This document shows, one piece after another, positions 15,401 through 27,115 of a stretch of 64,000 nt of DNA. Each line of letters starts with the position of its first letter. The first letter of the stretch is position 1. The stretch covers positions 12,700,633 through 12,764,632 of the forward strand of contig OZ037769.1 in the NCBI GenBank assembly GCA_964035545.1. The letters are read 5' to 3'. The position numbers and the translations under genes are program-made. The DNA comes from Bugula neritina. Taxonomy: Eukaryota; Bryozoa; Gymnolaemata; Cheilostomatida; Bugulidae. The notes below the pieces were generated by a model. It did not search any database, was not told the origin of the DNA, and saw nothing but the letters and a program-made list of their open reading frames with translations.

Positions 15401-17426
15401 TTTAGTTTACAGTAAGCTTACTGCCTATAAAAAGTGGTTGAGTGTTGGGCAAGCATAATGTGATAATCGTAAAAAACTTTTAGTGGAAAGAATTTTGGTA
15501 AGACATTAGGCTAACAGTCTCTGTGCTTGAATACTACTGACAAGAGAGGCAATAGCTGTCACATTTTATTTCTAGCTTATTATTATCGATTAAACTGCAT
15601 AACTAGAGAGCATAGAAGTTATAAGGCTTGTGTGAAAGATTTGCCTCCAACAGGAATTGAACAGCAGACCTCAAACTTGCAAACTGGTATGCTAATCATT
15701 ACACTGTGGGGGCTACAAACTAGTTAGGGACATTCTGTTACACACCCCATCTGCCTTCTATGGCTACCAGAGGGCCATCTTAACATGATTATATAAACTT
15801 GAAAAGAAATTTAAGGAACTAACTTTCACAGGCTGGTGCACTAGACCAAGATCCACTAGCAAGGCATGTAAGGACACTGGGACCATTTATCTGAAAGCCT
15901 CTGGCACATTTGACAGTACGAGTAGATTCAAATAAGATCCCATCTCCATCAAGAGTAGCCTCTCCTTGAATAGCTGGAGGTTCTCCACAACTCTTCTCTG
16001 TCAAAACATTTTTGACATCAGAATAATGTATTGATGGTAAATCTATTTATTAAAAGTTTACTCTCTTTAGAAACAGAAGGAAGCAATGAGTGTTGGTCAA
16101 TCACAGCAAACTGAAAAATGGCTGACATGCATTAATGGGCAAAAAAGGTTATCTGGAAAAATTGTCAAGTTCATTTCAAAAAAGTTATTGCAGAAAGTTC
16201 CTCATTGTTACAGAAGCTGTTATACTCCATCTTTACTCACTGGTACAGTTTGGAGAAAAACCTTCAAATACTGAGCCTTGGCCATGAATCCCAAGACAGG
16301 TACGGTTTCTGTAGCCAAGAGAAGTGAACTCATATCCCGGGTCACATCTGTAAGAGATTTGGTCTCCTTCTTTGTACGGATCATCTATGTTATATGGACT
16401 GAAATCACCATTCTCTATATCCGGTGGTCTGGAGCACTTTATTTCTGGAAAAAGCAACAAATTATGCATAGAATATATATTACTATATAAATACATAAAT
16501 TTAGCTTAAAAATATTTCAGAGTTTGACTTCAACATACTTTGCTTGGACTTCCTAAGCATGTAAGTGGTTTCATAATGTAAAGAACAGGTATAAAACGCT
16601 GCCTGACTAATTATCTTCAAATATCTTTGTATCTGGAGGCAGTTCGGCACTTTGTGGTTTGACATTACCATTTGATGGGTTGTGCAGAAAAGAAGCATAA
16701 AGTGGCCAACTATGCCAAACTTTGTATTCTAACTTGTGCAACTTGTTACTAGTGTCAGTAGGTCAGTAGTGTTATTAGTGACAATGCTAATAGCACAGTG
16801 CTAGTATATAGTGACAGTAGTATTAGTATGTAATATTAGTAGTGTTATAGTATGTAGTGTTGGTACTTGGTAGTGTATTAAATTTTATGTTATTATGATA
16901 TTAGGTGTTCAGCACCCAACTTCTAGAACAATACTTACTAAAAATATACTACATAGAGTGATACAAATGCCTGCTTGTCCACTTGCCCACGTGTGTGAGT
17001 TACGTGCATATGCAAATTAGAAAAAACAACAAAAATATAAATATATTTGTGCAAACTTTTTTGTAACTGTGTGCATATTTACTAATTTATAATCATCAGA
17101 AAAGTCATGAATAATCATAGTAACTCACTTGAACAGCCAACCCCTTCTTCTCGCCAACTTCCTATCCAATTCTCACTATCTGCAGTTATCAAACATTCAT
17201 TTTCTATGAAGGTGTAGTTTTGTTTTATCATGTAGCCCTCACGACACTGGACTCTAACAACATAAGAAGGGTCGGTGGTAGGGTCACCTCTCACTAGTGT
17301 GGTCGACAGTTTGTTCTTCTTATTGGGGTTCGAAGACAGAGTTCTGGTTGAGCAACCTTTTGCTGAAAAATATTAAGGATACAATGAAGAGCCAGCTCTA
17401 TAATTATTGATTATATATATTATATA

Positions 17427-17481
<55 letters not shown>

Positions 17482-20400
17482 ATATTATATATATATATAT
17501 ATATATAAAATAGCATTTTTAAAATAATAAAAAATAAATATATTGTAGAAAAGGAAACTACTTCATCTATATCTGGATATCTAAAGTTTATATCGCCTTC
17601 CATTATTGCCGCCTTAGCATATTAGCATTTTAGTGCCATCACGTTATTTTCGAAATACGCCTTTCGCTGAAAATCCAGCACCCAATGCTGGTACTGGTAA
17701 GCATGGTTAGGAGTTGACAGTTGACACATTGGAGGAAGCAACATTTGAAAATAAAACTCGTTCAGCAGAGTAATTTTACTCTAACCTTGAGCCTACGGCT
17801 ACTGCATGGAGTTTCAAGTTGTGAAAAAGTTACTATTTTGTATGAACAGTGGTACAAGTATAACAACAGAGATATGTTGTTCATGTCACAGAGGAAGTGG
17901 CTAACTGCTGACTCAGCAACAGAAAACATATTGCTGCCACTCATACTGCATAATCAAAATCAGCAATCTATTAGTTTATGAGATGTTAAGTGACTGTTAA
18001 TTGCAAATGAATTTGCCGTAATTTCCAAATAATTAGTTTGAGGTCAACTGTCTCCAAATGTTGTCAGTATGCCACTGGTCTGTTATCTAAAGATCTTAGA
18101 TGTTTTTTATGACACTGACATAACATGTGAATGCTGCTCTGTCAGCATGTGTATCTAATATTTATTATTATAGAACATCATGGGGCCAGTAGAAGGATTC
18201 TTTCATATTACTGTGTGGGCCATTTATGCAGCCTGCCAACGTTTTCAGTGACTCATGGCAGGTTCATTGCAAATAATTTAGAAATAGAATTATGGTGAGA
18301 TGTAACAGAAGTAAAGGAATGTTTCTGCTTTTTTCTCAAAATCACAGGCATAAAGACATAAAACATTTGAAAACATGTCTTCCAACAATTAATTCTTTGT
18401 TCTAAATGCTAATTAGTTACATTCACTGCACACATTATCTTACAATGCTAACTGTAGTATGGTTATATTCAACTAGCATAGAATCCAATTCAATATTGTT
18501 GCAAGTTTTTCCATCACATATAATCTTAAAGGTAGGGAAAGCTTGTGCTCATCAAAAACAAAGCATAAAATTGAAGTTGAGTCTAGTATAAATGATTGAC
18601 TTTGAAGCCATCAAAATAAAGCTATTACTAATCAACAGCATGTAAGGATAAAAAATTTCAATTCTCGGAACACTGCCCACTGCAACTCAACATTTTTGAG
18701 TGCTAATAAGTTTCTGCAAACAGTTTGTAGTAACTATAGTAAAATTTAAAATCTAACGAAAAACCTAACATTATAGTTGTAATCATGTTTCTTTGCACAG
18801 ACTTCTACATTTGAAATTGTTTAGCTTTTTGCATCGAAGAAGAAGTTAGTTTTGTTCTCTAGCATCAAAGTTTTGAACCTAAGGACTGTGATTGAAGGAT
18901 AAAGGAAGACATGGCATGTGGAATCAGCCAATTAGATTAGGCTTCAGTAAAACCAAAACCAAAAGTCCCTAACTACAAAGCTTTATAACTGAAGTGTATT
19001 TGCATTATTATTGTTGTACATCATCAATATTATTATTATCTATTTTGTAACAAGTACATCCATGTTAAACAATACTTTTTCATAAATATTTGTAACCATT
19101 TTTTCCGATAAAAAAATTGCTGGTGAAAACAAGAGCACAAACAAGAATGACATGTTATATTTTATGTGCATTTTTGCCAGATAAACAATGCTGCATTAGG
19201 TTATGTTCAATATTTTGAAAAATAAATGAACGGTTAAATATTTTGAATAAAACTATGGATTTAACAGTCTAAAGCAATGCAAAGATTGCAGGCAACATCT
19301 AAAGCTGTATGAACCTGGATCAAAGAGTTCTTTGTCTATCAAATATCCATCTTTAGCTAGTCTCATGTAAAAAATTTTGACGAGAATCACCATCATGTTT
19401 TTAAAATCATATTTTCTCAAGGAAATATATGTTAACTGTAATGATCAATGAAATGTCTCTTGCAGAGCCACGTACAGTAGTCAAACTCCTCTCTTTACAG
19501 AACAATGTGCACTCAAAAAAGTAAAAGGATTTCCTGCCAAACTATTACAATTACTAGTCATAATATAAACTGTCAATCTTTCATTATGTACCCATTTTAG
19601 CAACCTTTGTTACTCACAGTGTTTATTTATACAAGCAAGTAGAACATTATTGCACAAAAGTTTCAAGTCTGTAATGTCTGTATTTGACCTTAGAAGACTG
19701 TTGAAAATTTTGTTTTTGAGATATTGCTATTTATTTATCCATTCACCACAATGTTTTAGACCCAACCAGATAAGGTTCTGGCTATTACAGTACGTAATTA
19801 CATCACTTTTAGTTATCTACTGCCACAGATCTTTGGTCATGTATTCAATAATTCCAACAGACTTATTTACAAATATACTTATGTACACCATCAGGTCACG
19901 AAGACCTTTCTATCGGCCACAGACTGATCATCTAGAAGAGCTAATGCAGCCTGTACCTCAGTGACCCAAACAGTGATTAAATCAAAACTGACAAGCTTAG
20001 TGCAATGATGATATGAAATACAGGAAACTTGGTATTGTTGAACATCATTGTATGGGCAATCCAGCAACCAATGGAAAAGAACTCACTCAAAGGGAATGGT
20101 AAAACAATTGGCCATGTTTGTTTGAACTTTTGCTTTTCAAAGAACATTTTCTCTTTCATGATTCTAAAACTATTTCGCCCCTTCAATATTTAAAAAAGTA
20201 ACTAACCTTCTGCATACTAATCATGTATCAGAATATAGTATAATTTTTGAACTAGTTGAAAAAAGCATTTCCGATGTTGTATAATGTATAGTAAACTTGG
20301 TCATCGAAATATGAAGTTGTTTCAAAAAGAAAGGATGTAGGTAAATAAGTATATTTACTCATTACAGTTGACTTTCTATGTGTGTGGTTGTGTGTGTTTA

Positions 20401-23400
20401 AAACTGCATACAATCAGAACTAGCTATAATTAGTAACTCAAGAGTTGTATATAGACACAAACACTCACTGTGGACGTTGAGAGAAAACTCAATGTTCCCC
20501 TTGTATTCTATTTGCACTGAGCTATTCGCTGATGCAAACAGCTGCTGGCCAGCAACATCATTGCATATGCATTCAGTTCTTGTGTCATCTAAAACAGAAA
20601 TTTACACTTATAAATAACAAATATTGAAATTGTGCAGCATAAATAAACTGTTGAGGAAATGTTTCTACAAGGTAAAGCAGATTCAGCTTCAAGTTGTGTT
20701 CTTAGCGCAGTTATTTCTCATTTAGCTATGTTTTTATTGGTCCTGGAATATATCTATTCTTATGAATGCCTGTATAAAAATAATGAGTGTTTTAAAAAGA
20801 TACAACTAAAATAACATTTCTCTGAGCTACCTATAGACACATGATATCACTCACTGCCACACATTGCTTGAAAACATCACATATTTGTCAGCGCTAAAGC
20901 ATCTTACACCAAAAACAAAATCGAATAAGGAAAACACAATTTATCTTTTAATATAATATGAAGCAAGTGTTGACAATTCTCATAACGATACGAGTGTGTG
21001 AGTAAAAAAATTGTTTATTTATACTTTAAATAGCATAATATATAGAATGATAACTACACAACCTCAAAATTTATTGAATGCTTTCGCTTACTCTGTTTAT
21101 CAACTTTCTTGTTGAGTACTAAAAGTTGAGGTCTTTGCGTCAGCATGAATATAAACAAACAAATTATTTGTATCAATGTGTGTCCTCAAAGATAAGATTT
21201 TGTTGTAACTAAATTAGACAGTATAGATTTGATTTCCCAACCTTTGATTGATAAATAAATTCCTACTGGGTCTAGCTGCCATAAACAAACAATGTTGGGG
21301 ATTTGTTTTGTTTATATTGCTTCTGCTAATTTTAGAGTTCTACTAATAGCTATATGATAAATTAACTAAATTAAGAATTTATTATTTACATGCCTACCAG
21401 ACTATGACAGCCAGGTTATTATTATACAATAGTAAGAGAGTGGGTAGTTAGTATAATGTATAGTACCTAATGAGGATGGGAGAACTTATACTATTATTCT
21501 ACAGTAGTGAGGGAGAGAGTATAATAGGGCTATTATTCTACAGTAGTGAGGGAGGGAGAAATAAGGCTATGATTCTACAGTAGTGAGGGAGAAATAAGGC
21601 TATTATTCTACAGTAGTGAGGGAGAGAGAAATTAGGCTATTGCAGAGACTAGTCTATATAATACAGCAGTTGAAAAGGGAAATTAGTCAGTCTATTATAC
21701 AGCAGTAAGAGAGGGAGCCATTAGGCTACATAATTATTCAGCAATGAGGGAGGGGTAGGTGCATAAACTGTATTTTTAAGGCTAACTTTAACTCTAGCCC
21801 AATAACTCCAAACCAATAAAAACATGCTAAATAAGCAACATATATACTCTTTGTTCTGAAGGAAGTATAGGAAGAAGAGAGAGAAAGAAGGAAAGTGTTT
21901 TATTCAAGCCAATTCTAATCTTGGAACTGCTATCTTATTACTCTTGTATGTTTTGGTTGCCAACTATTTTGGAGCTTCCTGCGTTACAGTTGCCATTGAA
22001 ACTATAGTTGGAGAAATGATTTTTCCTACTAAAGTGTGAAGTTACACGGCATATAAAATAGTTTAGTACACAAGTCATCATGCGGTTTCTAACACCTTAT
22101 GTAAACCTCAGTTTGATGAAATAAGTCCACTTTTTAAATCCATAGAGCCAACACACTACGTTTTTGAGGTACAAATCGTAACACTAATTAAGAAATTTTT
22201 ACAATATGCTGGGCAAATATAACTAGGACTTATATATCTAGGTGTTTGCTATTTACACAAAGCTGGCTATGGAAGGCAACTTTTAAACACGCCCAACCCA
22301 TAAAATGCTATACCACACTTTTATGAAGCCATCACCAGAGTAATAAGATTTGAAAATAATACCCAATACTTTGTATTTCATACTATTACCAACCTGTGAA
22401 ACTGATAAAATCTCCGGCATTGCATGGATTCCCACATACACCTGGATCAAACAGAATGCCTTTGTTTATGATAATAGCTAGTCCAGGTTCCGCTTCCAAA
22501 GTCATATTGCACTTTCTCAGGCTACCAGACCCGTCTTTAAATGAGAGAACTTGGCTATTATTCTCCTGTATTACATACTTGTTGCAGCCATCTTTGCACA
22601 TGTCAATGTAGGTGGACACAGGGTCAACTGTGCACAGAACATCACCTGTAAATATGAATATACATAAATGGGACTCTTGTCTTTCTAAAAATCTTTGTTA
22701 TCATATTGCTAATATAAAAAAACTATAATTCAACTAATAATGAGTAAATAAAGCTCTCACTTCCGAGCTTGTCACTGCTTTTGAAGCCTAAAAATAATCT
22801 GCTTTAATAAATTGAATTTTCAAGCATACTTGATGATATTATATTAAGCATGAATTCAAAATTAACTCAAAAAGCCTATAAATACTTAGTGTTCTAACAC
22901 ATATTGTATATATACTTGATCTGCAAAGGGGCATATGATGCAACAACTGGAGATGGTAATCTCAACTTTCCTAAAGATTCTTTCTCAATATTCAGACAGA
23001 CATTTGTCTCAGCAGCATGGCAATTAATGTGAATCACAGTTCCCCACCATAAACTGATCTGGGAACATTGCCGACACTATTTCTTATATTTAGTCAGCCA
23101 GGCCCTGTTAATGTCATCTTTGACAGTTTATTACAAAAAACCAATTTGGCAATTTCGTAAAACTAAAAAGCTGTTCAGCAGACTTTTTAAAAGCAGCCAC
23201 CAACCAGTTAACTTATATACCAGTCCTACTACTGGGCTAAACATGTTGACAAAATAATTCATAGCGTAATGAAATCTCATTATATTGATATTCTGCTTCT
23301 AATAAAGTTGGGCAGACATTCAGTGCAGTGAATCTAAACAACAGCTCCTTGTACAATATGTCTGCCAACAGTACAGACAGTATACAACTAACTAAAAGTT

Positions 23401-23750
23401 AAAGCATTCTACCAAAAGTCTAGTGACATTGAATTTCAAAAAGAGATCTATGCACAAACTCAACGCTGGTCTTACTATAAGCAAGTTTGCAACTTTTGCA
23501 AAGTTTGCAACAATATTATAATTATTATAATTAATATATTTGTTCAGAAAATTAAAGCAAACATTTTCACTTTCTGAATAAGTAATATTTTCAAGTTTCA
23601 TTTTGATTATATTTTCCTCCAATGCGCAAAAGGAAAATCAGTAGTTAAATAAAATCTTTTTTCAAAAGGAAAGTTCATTATTGACTTACCCAAGGCTGAT
23701 GTAGATTTTAATGCCAGCAAAATGACAAATACTAAAGAGTAATAAGCCAT
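7454..23750 (-). CDS. CUB and six-sushi type I membrane receptor (15 coding exons, 800 aa)
   Basis: Exons chained by matching phase: 23750-23690, 22645-22394, 20588-20469, 17362-17129, 16444-16241, 15997-15824, 15354-15154, 12819-12634, 10644-10618, 10275-10075, 9921-9819, 9457-9305, 8673-8575, 8279-8129, 7690-7454. They sum to 2403 nt with one open frame and a TGA at 7456-7454. Residues 1-20 are a signal peptide; I prefer the Met at 23750 over the upstream in-frame one at 23804 because it leads directly into the hydrophobic core. Then come a CUB-like domain (21-144), sushi domains at 145-222, 223-290, 291-348, 349-415, 416-477 and 487-546, a transmembrane helix (about 557-581), a basic stop-transfer (HRNSKRR), and a tail of about 215 residues. 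All ectodomain introns are phase 1, as expected for shuffled modules. Family members act as adhesion, complement-regulating or scavenger-type surface receptors; the ligand here is unknown. One donor (exon 2, gttggt) is weak but the alternative makes a stop. Additional sushi exons may have been missed in the long introns. Confidence 0.85.
8813..9012 (+). repeat. tRNA-derived SINE, family A (copy 1)
   Basis: It starts with a tRNA-like head: an A-box-like stretch (GTGGTCTAGGGGTTAGAGC) and a B-box-like GGGTTCGAACC about 40 bases later. The body then reads GAGCATCCAGTCATGACTG and ends near the TTTCTATCAGAGG sequence. The same head and body occur at 41.65, 53.62 and 56.98 kb. It lies in an intron of the CUB/sushi gene. 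Confidence 0.8.
9160..9235 (-). repeat. tRNA-like SINE head, different family
   Basis: On the minus strand it reads TGGCCTAGTGGTTAGACC (A-box-like) and then GGATTTGAGTCCAGG (B-box-like). The acceptor-stem pairing of a true tRNA is not evident, so I call it a SINE fragment rather than a tRNA gene. It sits about 150 bases from family A copy 1. Confidence 0.5.
9819..9921 (-). CDS. Transmembrane exon of the CUB/sushi receptor
   Basis: This exon encodes YMTYVYIALGVAISLVV continuing through a further hydrophobic LIVLTVGLCF and then HRNSKRR. That is one helix of about 24 residues followed by a basic stop-transfer, giving type I topology with the sushi domains outside. It enters in phase 1 and leaves in phase 2, the point where intron phases change from the ectodomain pattern to the tail. 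Confidence 0.85.
10075..17362 (-). CDS. Six sushi (CCP) exons, one domain per exon
   Basis: Six phase 1-1 exons each encode one sushi/CCP module, recognised by four framework cysteines and usually a Trp before the last one. Clear signatures are VQCREGYM (17362-17129), YRCDPGYEF (16444-16241), VKCARGF with GSWSSAPAC (15997-15824), FTCNYGFKL with GTWSPMPVC (15354-15154), YVCLEGY with GTWSSLPQC (12819-12634) and YECLSGN with GLWSIPLC (10275-10075). The second domain lacks the Trp and has a longer last loop. The fifth has two additional cysteines close together. Sushi modules bind protein ligands such as complement fragments, but ligands are not predictable from sequence. Confidence 0.88.
10618..10644 (-). 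CDS. 27-nt microexon: Ser/Thr linker between sushi 5 and 6
   Basis: A pyrimidine-rich acceptor ending ttttgtag precedes 27 exonic bases and a gtaaagc donor. Phase is 1 on both sides, so inclusion or skipping keeps the reading frame. Including it adds KKSSTNQTS, a hydrophilic linker containing an N-glycosylation sequon (NQT), between the last two sushi domains. Transcript data would be needed to know if it is constitutive. Confidence 0.55.
15640..15725 (-). repeat. tRNA-derived SINE, family B (fragment)
   Basis: The minus strand carries an A-box-like GTGTAATGATTAGC, then TTTGCAAGTTTGAGGTCTG and a B-box-like TTCAATTCC. The same order of elements is seen at 25.93 kb and 42.87 kb. It lies between sushi exons. 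Confidence 0.6.
16740..16880. repeat. Low-complexity TAGTR-rich stretch
   Basis: The stretch is an irregular run of TAGT, TAGTGT and TAGTAT words in an intron of the CUB/sushi gene. No coding potential is seen. Confidence 0.6.
17408..17510. repeat. Imperfect (TA)n microsatellite
   Basis: The run consists of TA repeats interrupted by TATTATA words, immediately upstream of the first sushi exon within the gene. Confidence 0.9.
17511..20468. other. Intron of the CUB/sushi gene
   Basis: No exon with a sushi or CUB signature and good splice sites was seen on the minus strand in this intron. The longest open frame, on the plus strand at 19650-19964, has no recognisable domain and is not flanked by other evidence. 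Confidence 0.5.
20469..22645 (-). CDS. CUB-like domain, two exons (22645-22394 and 20588-20469)
   Basis: The first exon begins DVLCTVDPVSTYIDMCKDGC and contains a CUB-like run, RKCNMTLEAEPGLAIII, then CGNPCNAGDFISF. The second exon gives TECICNDVAGQQLFASANSS and ends VQIEYKGNIEFSLNVH, the expected closing strands of a CUB beta-sandwich. The exons join in phase 1. The domain is cysteine-richer than a classical four-cysteine CUB, so its disulfide pattern may be non-standard. The intron between them (20589-22393) holds a minisatellite. Confidence 0.65.
21420..21760. repeat. Minisatellite, unit about 38 nt
   Basis: Repeated units share TTCTACAGTAGTGAGGGAG followed by AGAAATAAGGCTATTA. At least four are near-identical (21495-21650), with more degenerate units on both sides. 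It lies in the intron that splits the CUB domain. Confidence 0.8.
23690..23750 (-). CDS. Signal-peptide exon of the CUB/sushi receptor
   Basis: The exon encodes MAYYSLVFVILLALKSTSAL, a short polar start followed by a hydrophobic core and a small-residue cleavage region (STSA). It ends with one base of a Gly codon at a gtaagt donor, phase 1, which joins in frame to the CUB exon at 22645. The 5' UTR and promoter should lie just to the right (23.75-24 kb); I see no convincing TATA box there. Confidence 0.8.
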
Positions 23751-24731
23751 GTTTCTTAGAGATTTTCCTGCTTCTCCTAATCTGTTTGTAAGTAAACCCT
23801 CCAAGTCAGCAACTAGTTGGTGAAATGAGTCAGAGAAGAGGCAGCATTAGAGTACAGTCAGACAGTCCGGCCCCACTAATGTGAGGAATAAGTGCTGTTA
23901 CAGTCAGCTTTATTCACAAATAATTAAATGTTACTAATTATTAATAGGCTAACTGAAATATAATTGCAATTAGCTAAAGAGCAGTACACACTAAAACACT
24001 ATTAGCCCAAAACCTCCTTCTAGCAATTATTACAAATGACAGTGCAGCCTGTGTGAACGTTTCAGCTACAGACGAAGTACTATGAATGATATTCTGCTGT
24101 TAGAAACCATCAGATGTTGAAATCATTTGTTACGCATTGTATCCTCGAATAATTTCTCTCTAGAGGGTTAAAGGTCACCGTGCAGTGCTCTGTGATAATA
24201 GGTTTTAGGAAATTATACTGGTTGGTGATGGATATAATTATTGCATTAGAGAGCATTGCTACTGTTTATACCCACAGTTTTATATCTCGCGGTGAATATT
24301 GTTCTAACTTCTAAACATCAAACGTTTAGCCTCTACTTTATGGTTTGCCAATAAAAATACATTGTAAGAGAAAACTAATATTTTACACCTGCTATCATAA
24401 ATATTAGCTTTAGCCAGAATTCTAAGCAGTTACAAGAAGCAAAGGTTGAGGCTGGTTAGCAGATGCCCATGTGCTTAAAATTCAAGCCTTAAATAATGAG
24501 AATATAAATATGTAATGCTTCATTATAGCTGACTTTGAAGAAGACAAAGAATCTAACTATTTGATATTATTGGTTAGCTGCAAATTTCACGCCCATGCCA
24601 CACATGTAGAGCACCTACATGTCACCTGCACCTGCAGTTCTATAGTTACATTTATTCAGCCAGCTGTGTGACAGCTCATATCTGTCCTCAGATGGTATAT
24701 GATTTGCTATATGAACTGTTATTAACTTTCA

Positions 24732-25034
24732 CCCCTCATTCACACTTACCGGTGCCGTAGGCGGTAACATAAAATATTAGCCGTTTTTAATGTGTCCGAG
24801 CTGAAGTTTTTAATGTCCGCTATTAGGTACGATCTATGACACTTCATTGAACAATTATATCCAATGAGTTGACGCAAAAATTTTTTCGTCCAATAGGAGC
24901 CCGCAGCAACTTATTTGAATCAAGCAGTGTTTGATTCTACCGTACCGCAACGCAGTACAGGAAGCTCAGACATTTGTAAAAATGGCTGATATCTGCTGTT
25001 ACGGTGTATGATACGGTAAGTGTGAATAGGGGGC
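24732..25034. mobile_element. MITE-like element with terminal inverted repeats (about 300 bp)
   Basis: The left end reads CCCTCATTCACACTTACCG. The right end is its near inverse complement (CGGTAAGTGTGAATAGGGGG). The homology runs inwards imperfectly for about 55 bases, to GCCGTTTTT on one side and AAAAATGGC on the other. There is no open frame, so this is a non-autonomous element. I could not define a clear target-site duplication, so the superfamily is open. Confidence 0.65.
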
Positions 25035-25929
25035 AAATATTAAACAAAGTTCACCGAGCCAGTATTTTATAATTTGTGATACAGGGACAGGCAACTACTA
25101 TGAATTTGATGCTGGTACAAATGCTTGCAATCACTTAGGTCTTATAGCACAACCATCACAAATAAATAACAAATGTTGTCTTCTCTTTGCCCAGAACCTA
25201 CAAATAAAATAAAAAAGTTGTCTCTTCTTTTACTGCTCATAATTCTAAGCTTTGATGTTTATAAAGCAGATATGGAAGTAGTTGTTTCTACTGCTTGCAG
25301 TTATTAACAACAGTTATCACAGCCATCCAGTTTCACTGTTAGTATTTAATATTAGGTTAAAAGATATTTATTGGCACTGACACCATCATAAATGATTTCA
25401 ACATGTTTATTATTAAATATATTAATATAAACCAATAGTCCAATTTTCTATTAATGATAATCGAACTTTATTATGCCACATGATAAAATCAGTTAATCTA
25501 TTGTATTTTTGACACTATCAACTGGCCTGGAAATGGCCATATTATTTTAATTGATAACAATTCATCTGAACACCATAATTTGTTATCTTTTGATTTGAAA
25601 TTTCTGAGCTTCAAATTTTAATATTGTTTTGATACATTATGCCAATGTAGTTGCAGTTTGCATTGTTGTTGCCATGTTTGAAAATTAGCAAGACAAAAGA
25701 CTTGTCTAGCAAATCGCAAACTTTGTATTATAGGTATACATCGTATACACCGTAAATTCTTAAGCATTAATAGCGTAATATTATTCTATTTATAAAGTTG
25801 AAGTCAATTCACATACTATAAGCTACATCTGCATATATACCGGTGAGCTATAAATGTCATCTGTACCATGATGCAGTCACCAAGCAATGAATTGTATACA
25901 TGCAGTATGTAGCTATGAGTTTGCTCAGT

Positions 25930-26065
25930 AGTCCATCTGGTGTAATGGTTTGCAGGCTATTATAGCTTGCAAGCCAGAGGTCTGTGTTTTGAATCCCAGT
26001 GGTGGTAGGGGGATTAGTTTACACAGCATGTAGCTCAAGACTTTGGAAAATAAATATCATGTTGC
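25930..26065 (+). repeat. tRNA-derived SINE, family B
   Basis: It contains an A-box-like TGGTGTAATGGTTTGC, then GCTTGCAAGCCAGAGGTCTG and a B-box-like TTTTGAATCCCAG. It matches the elements at 15.64 and 42.87 kb. Confidence 0.6.
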
Positions 26066-26164
26066 TGACCTACATGCATTTATAATTTTTGGTCCCTGTA
26101 GGCAGAAAATATAGCAGTTTGATGTATGCAATAAAATACAAATAATTGAACACCATTGATTATT

Positions 26165-26432
26165 GCAAAGAGACACGAAAGGTGTAGTATATAGGTGGGA
26201 GGCGTCCTTTCAGCGTTTGCAATGAAATATCACTGCTTCCGTAGTTTCTTTATACTTAGTCAGTTAGACTGAAAGTGAGTATGGGTCGAGGCAGTGATGA
26301 ACCGCTCTGAAGACAGTGTCAGGCGCAGAGTTTGACTGGGGTGGTACATCTGTTAAAAGGTAATGCATTAAGTGTCCCAAGGTGAACTCAGCAAGGACAG
26401 AAGCCTCCTGTAGAGCAAAAGTGCGAAAGCTG
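26165..26432 (+). pseudogene. 28S rRNA fragment (large-subunit domain V region)
   Basis: The stretch reads like eukaryotic 28S rRNA around the peptidyl-transferase domain. It has GGTGTAG, GTGGGAGGC, then AATATCACTGCTTCCG in place of a variable expansion, then GAAGACAGTGTCAGG, GAGTTTGACTGGGG, GGTACATCTGTTAAA, and the stretch up to AGAGCAAAAGTGCGAAAGC. Several conserved positions are changed (for example TTAAGTGTCCCAAGGTGAACT where rRNA has GGTGTCCTAAGGCGAGCT). It breaks off abruptly at both ends, with no 18S, 5.8S or spacer nearby, so it is a dispersed rRNA-derived pseudogene fragment, not an rDNA repeat. Both borders are approximate. Confidence 0.85.
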
Positions 26433-26569
26433 ATGCAGTATTTTTTGTTAATCTATTTTCAAGACAATCATAAAAGCACAGTTTTTGGCTATACATATTA
26501 AATTGGATTTAATTATAGCTGATTATTAACTTTCTAGCTATCTTATTTTTTATCTTTTAGCTGGCTCCC

Positions 26570-27115
26570 TCCCAGTATAGCTACAGTGAACTGTCTCTTT
26601 ATAAGCTATTCTAATTCTTTGTTTTAACGTTCAGCCTTATTTCCTTCATATCATCCCCACCTTTAGATATTAGCCTTATAGCTCCTGTATATCTTTCACT
26701 GCTTTCATGGACCTTTTGGTGAGTTGTCCTCTCTCAACTTAATCTACATAAACATTTTTCCCCATAATTCTCACAACATTTTCTCAGCACATGACGATAC
26801 CACTGATCAGTTTAGCCTTCATTTCAATCCTTTCTGCATCTGCGGTTCATAACTGGTGCACTCACTTCTAATCTTGTCCATTCCTATTAGTCTGAGAACT
26901 CATAGCTCCGCCTCCAAAAATTTGCTTCCTGTCTCCCAGATAGCCTCACTGTCTCTAAACTCTACATTGCAGACAGCTTTCTAGCTGCTGTACTGCATAG
27001 CCCAGCCAGCACACTCTTGTCAATGCTTGAGACTTTTTGCTGTCAACTTCAGCTGGCCCAGACCTTTCTTTACCTCCCAACCACAATAGCATCTTTCAAC
27101 CAGATCAGCATATAA
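26570..27115 (-). mobile_element. Degenerate LINE (non-LTR retrotransposon) 3' coding end
   Basis: On the minus strand, a frame gives QWYRHVLRKCCENYGEKCL followed by a stop. This corresponds to the conserved post-reverse-transcriptase W-x-GHVLR signature of many LINE polyproteins, and fragments upstream in other frames fit the preceding region. It is broken by several stops and shifts. Together with the adjacent SINE and 28S fragment it forms a 1.2 kb cluster of retrotransposition-derived debris. Confidence 0.4.

Noticed and set aside
19650-19964. 104-codon plus-strand frame inside the CUB/sushi gene
   Set aside because: No recognisable domain, no splice or promoter context, and opposite strand to the host gene; expected by chance in a 3-kb intron.
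26165-26432. A functional rDNA unit
   Set aside because: Only about 270 bases of 28S with substitutions at invariant positions; no spacer or other rRNA nearby.
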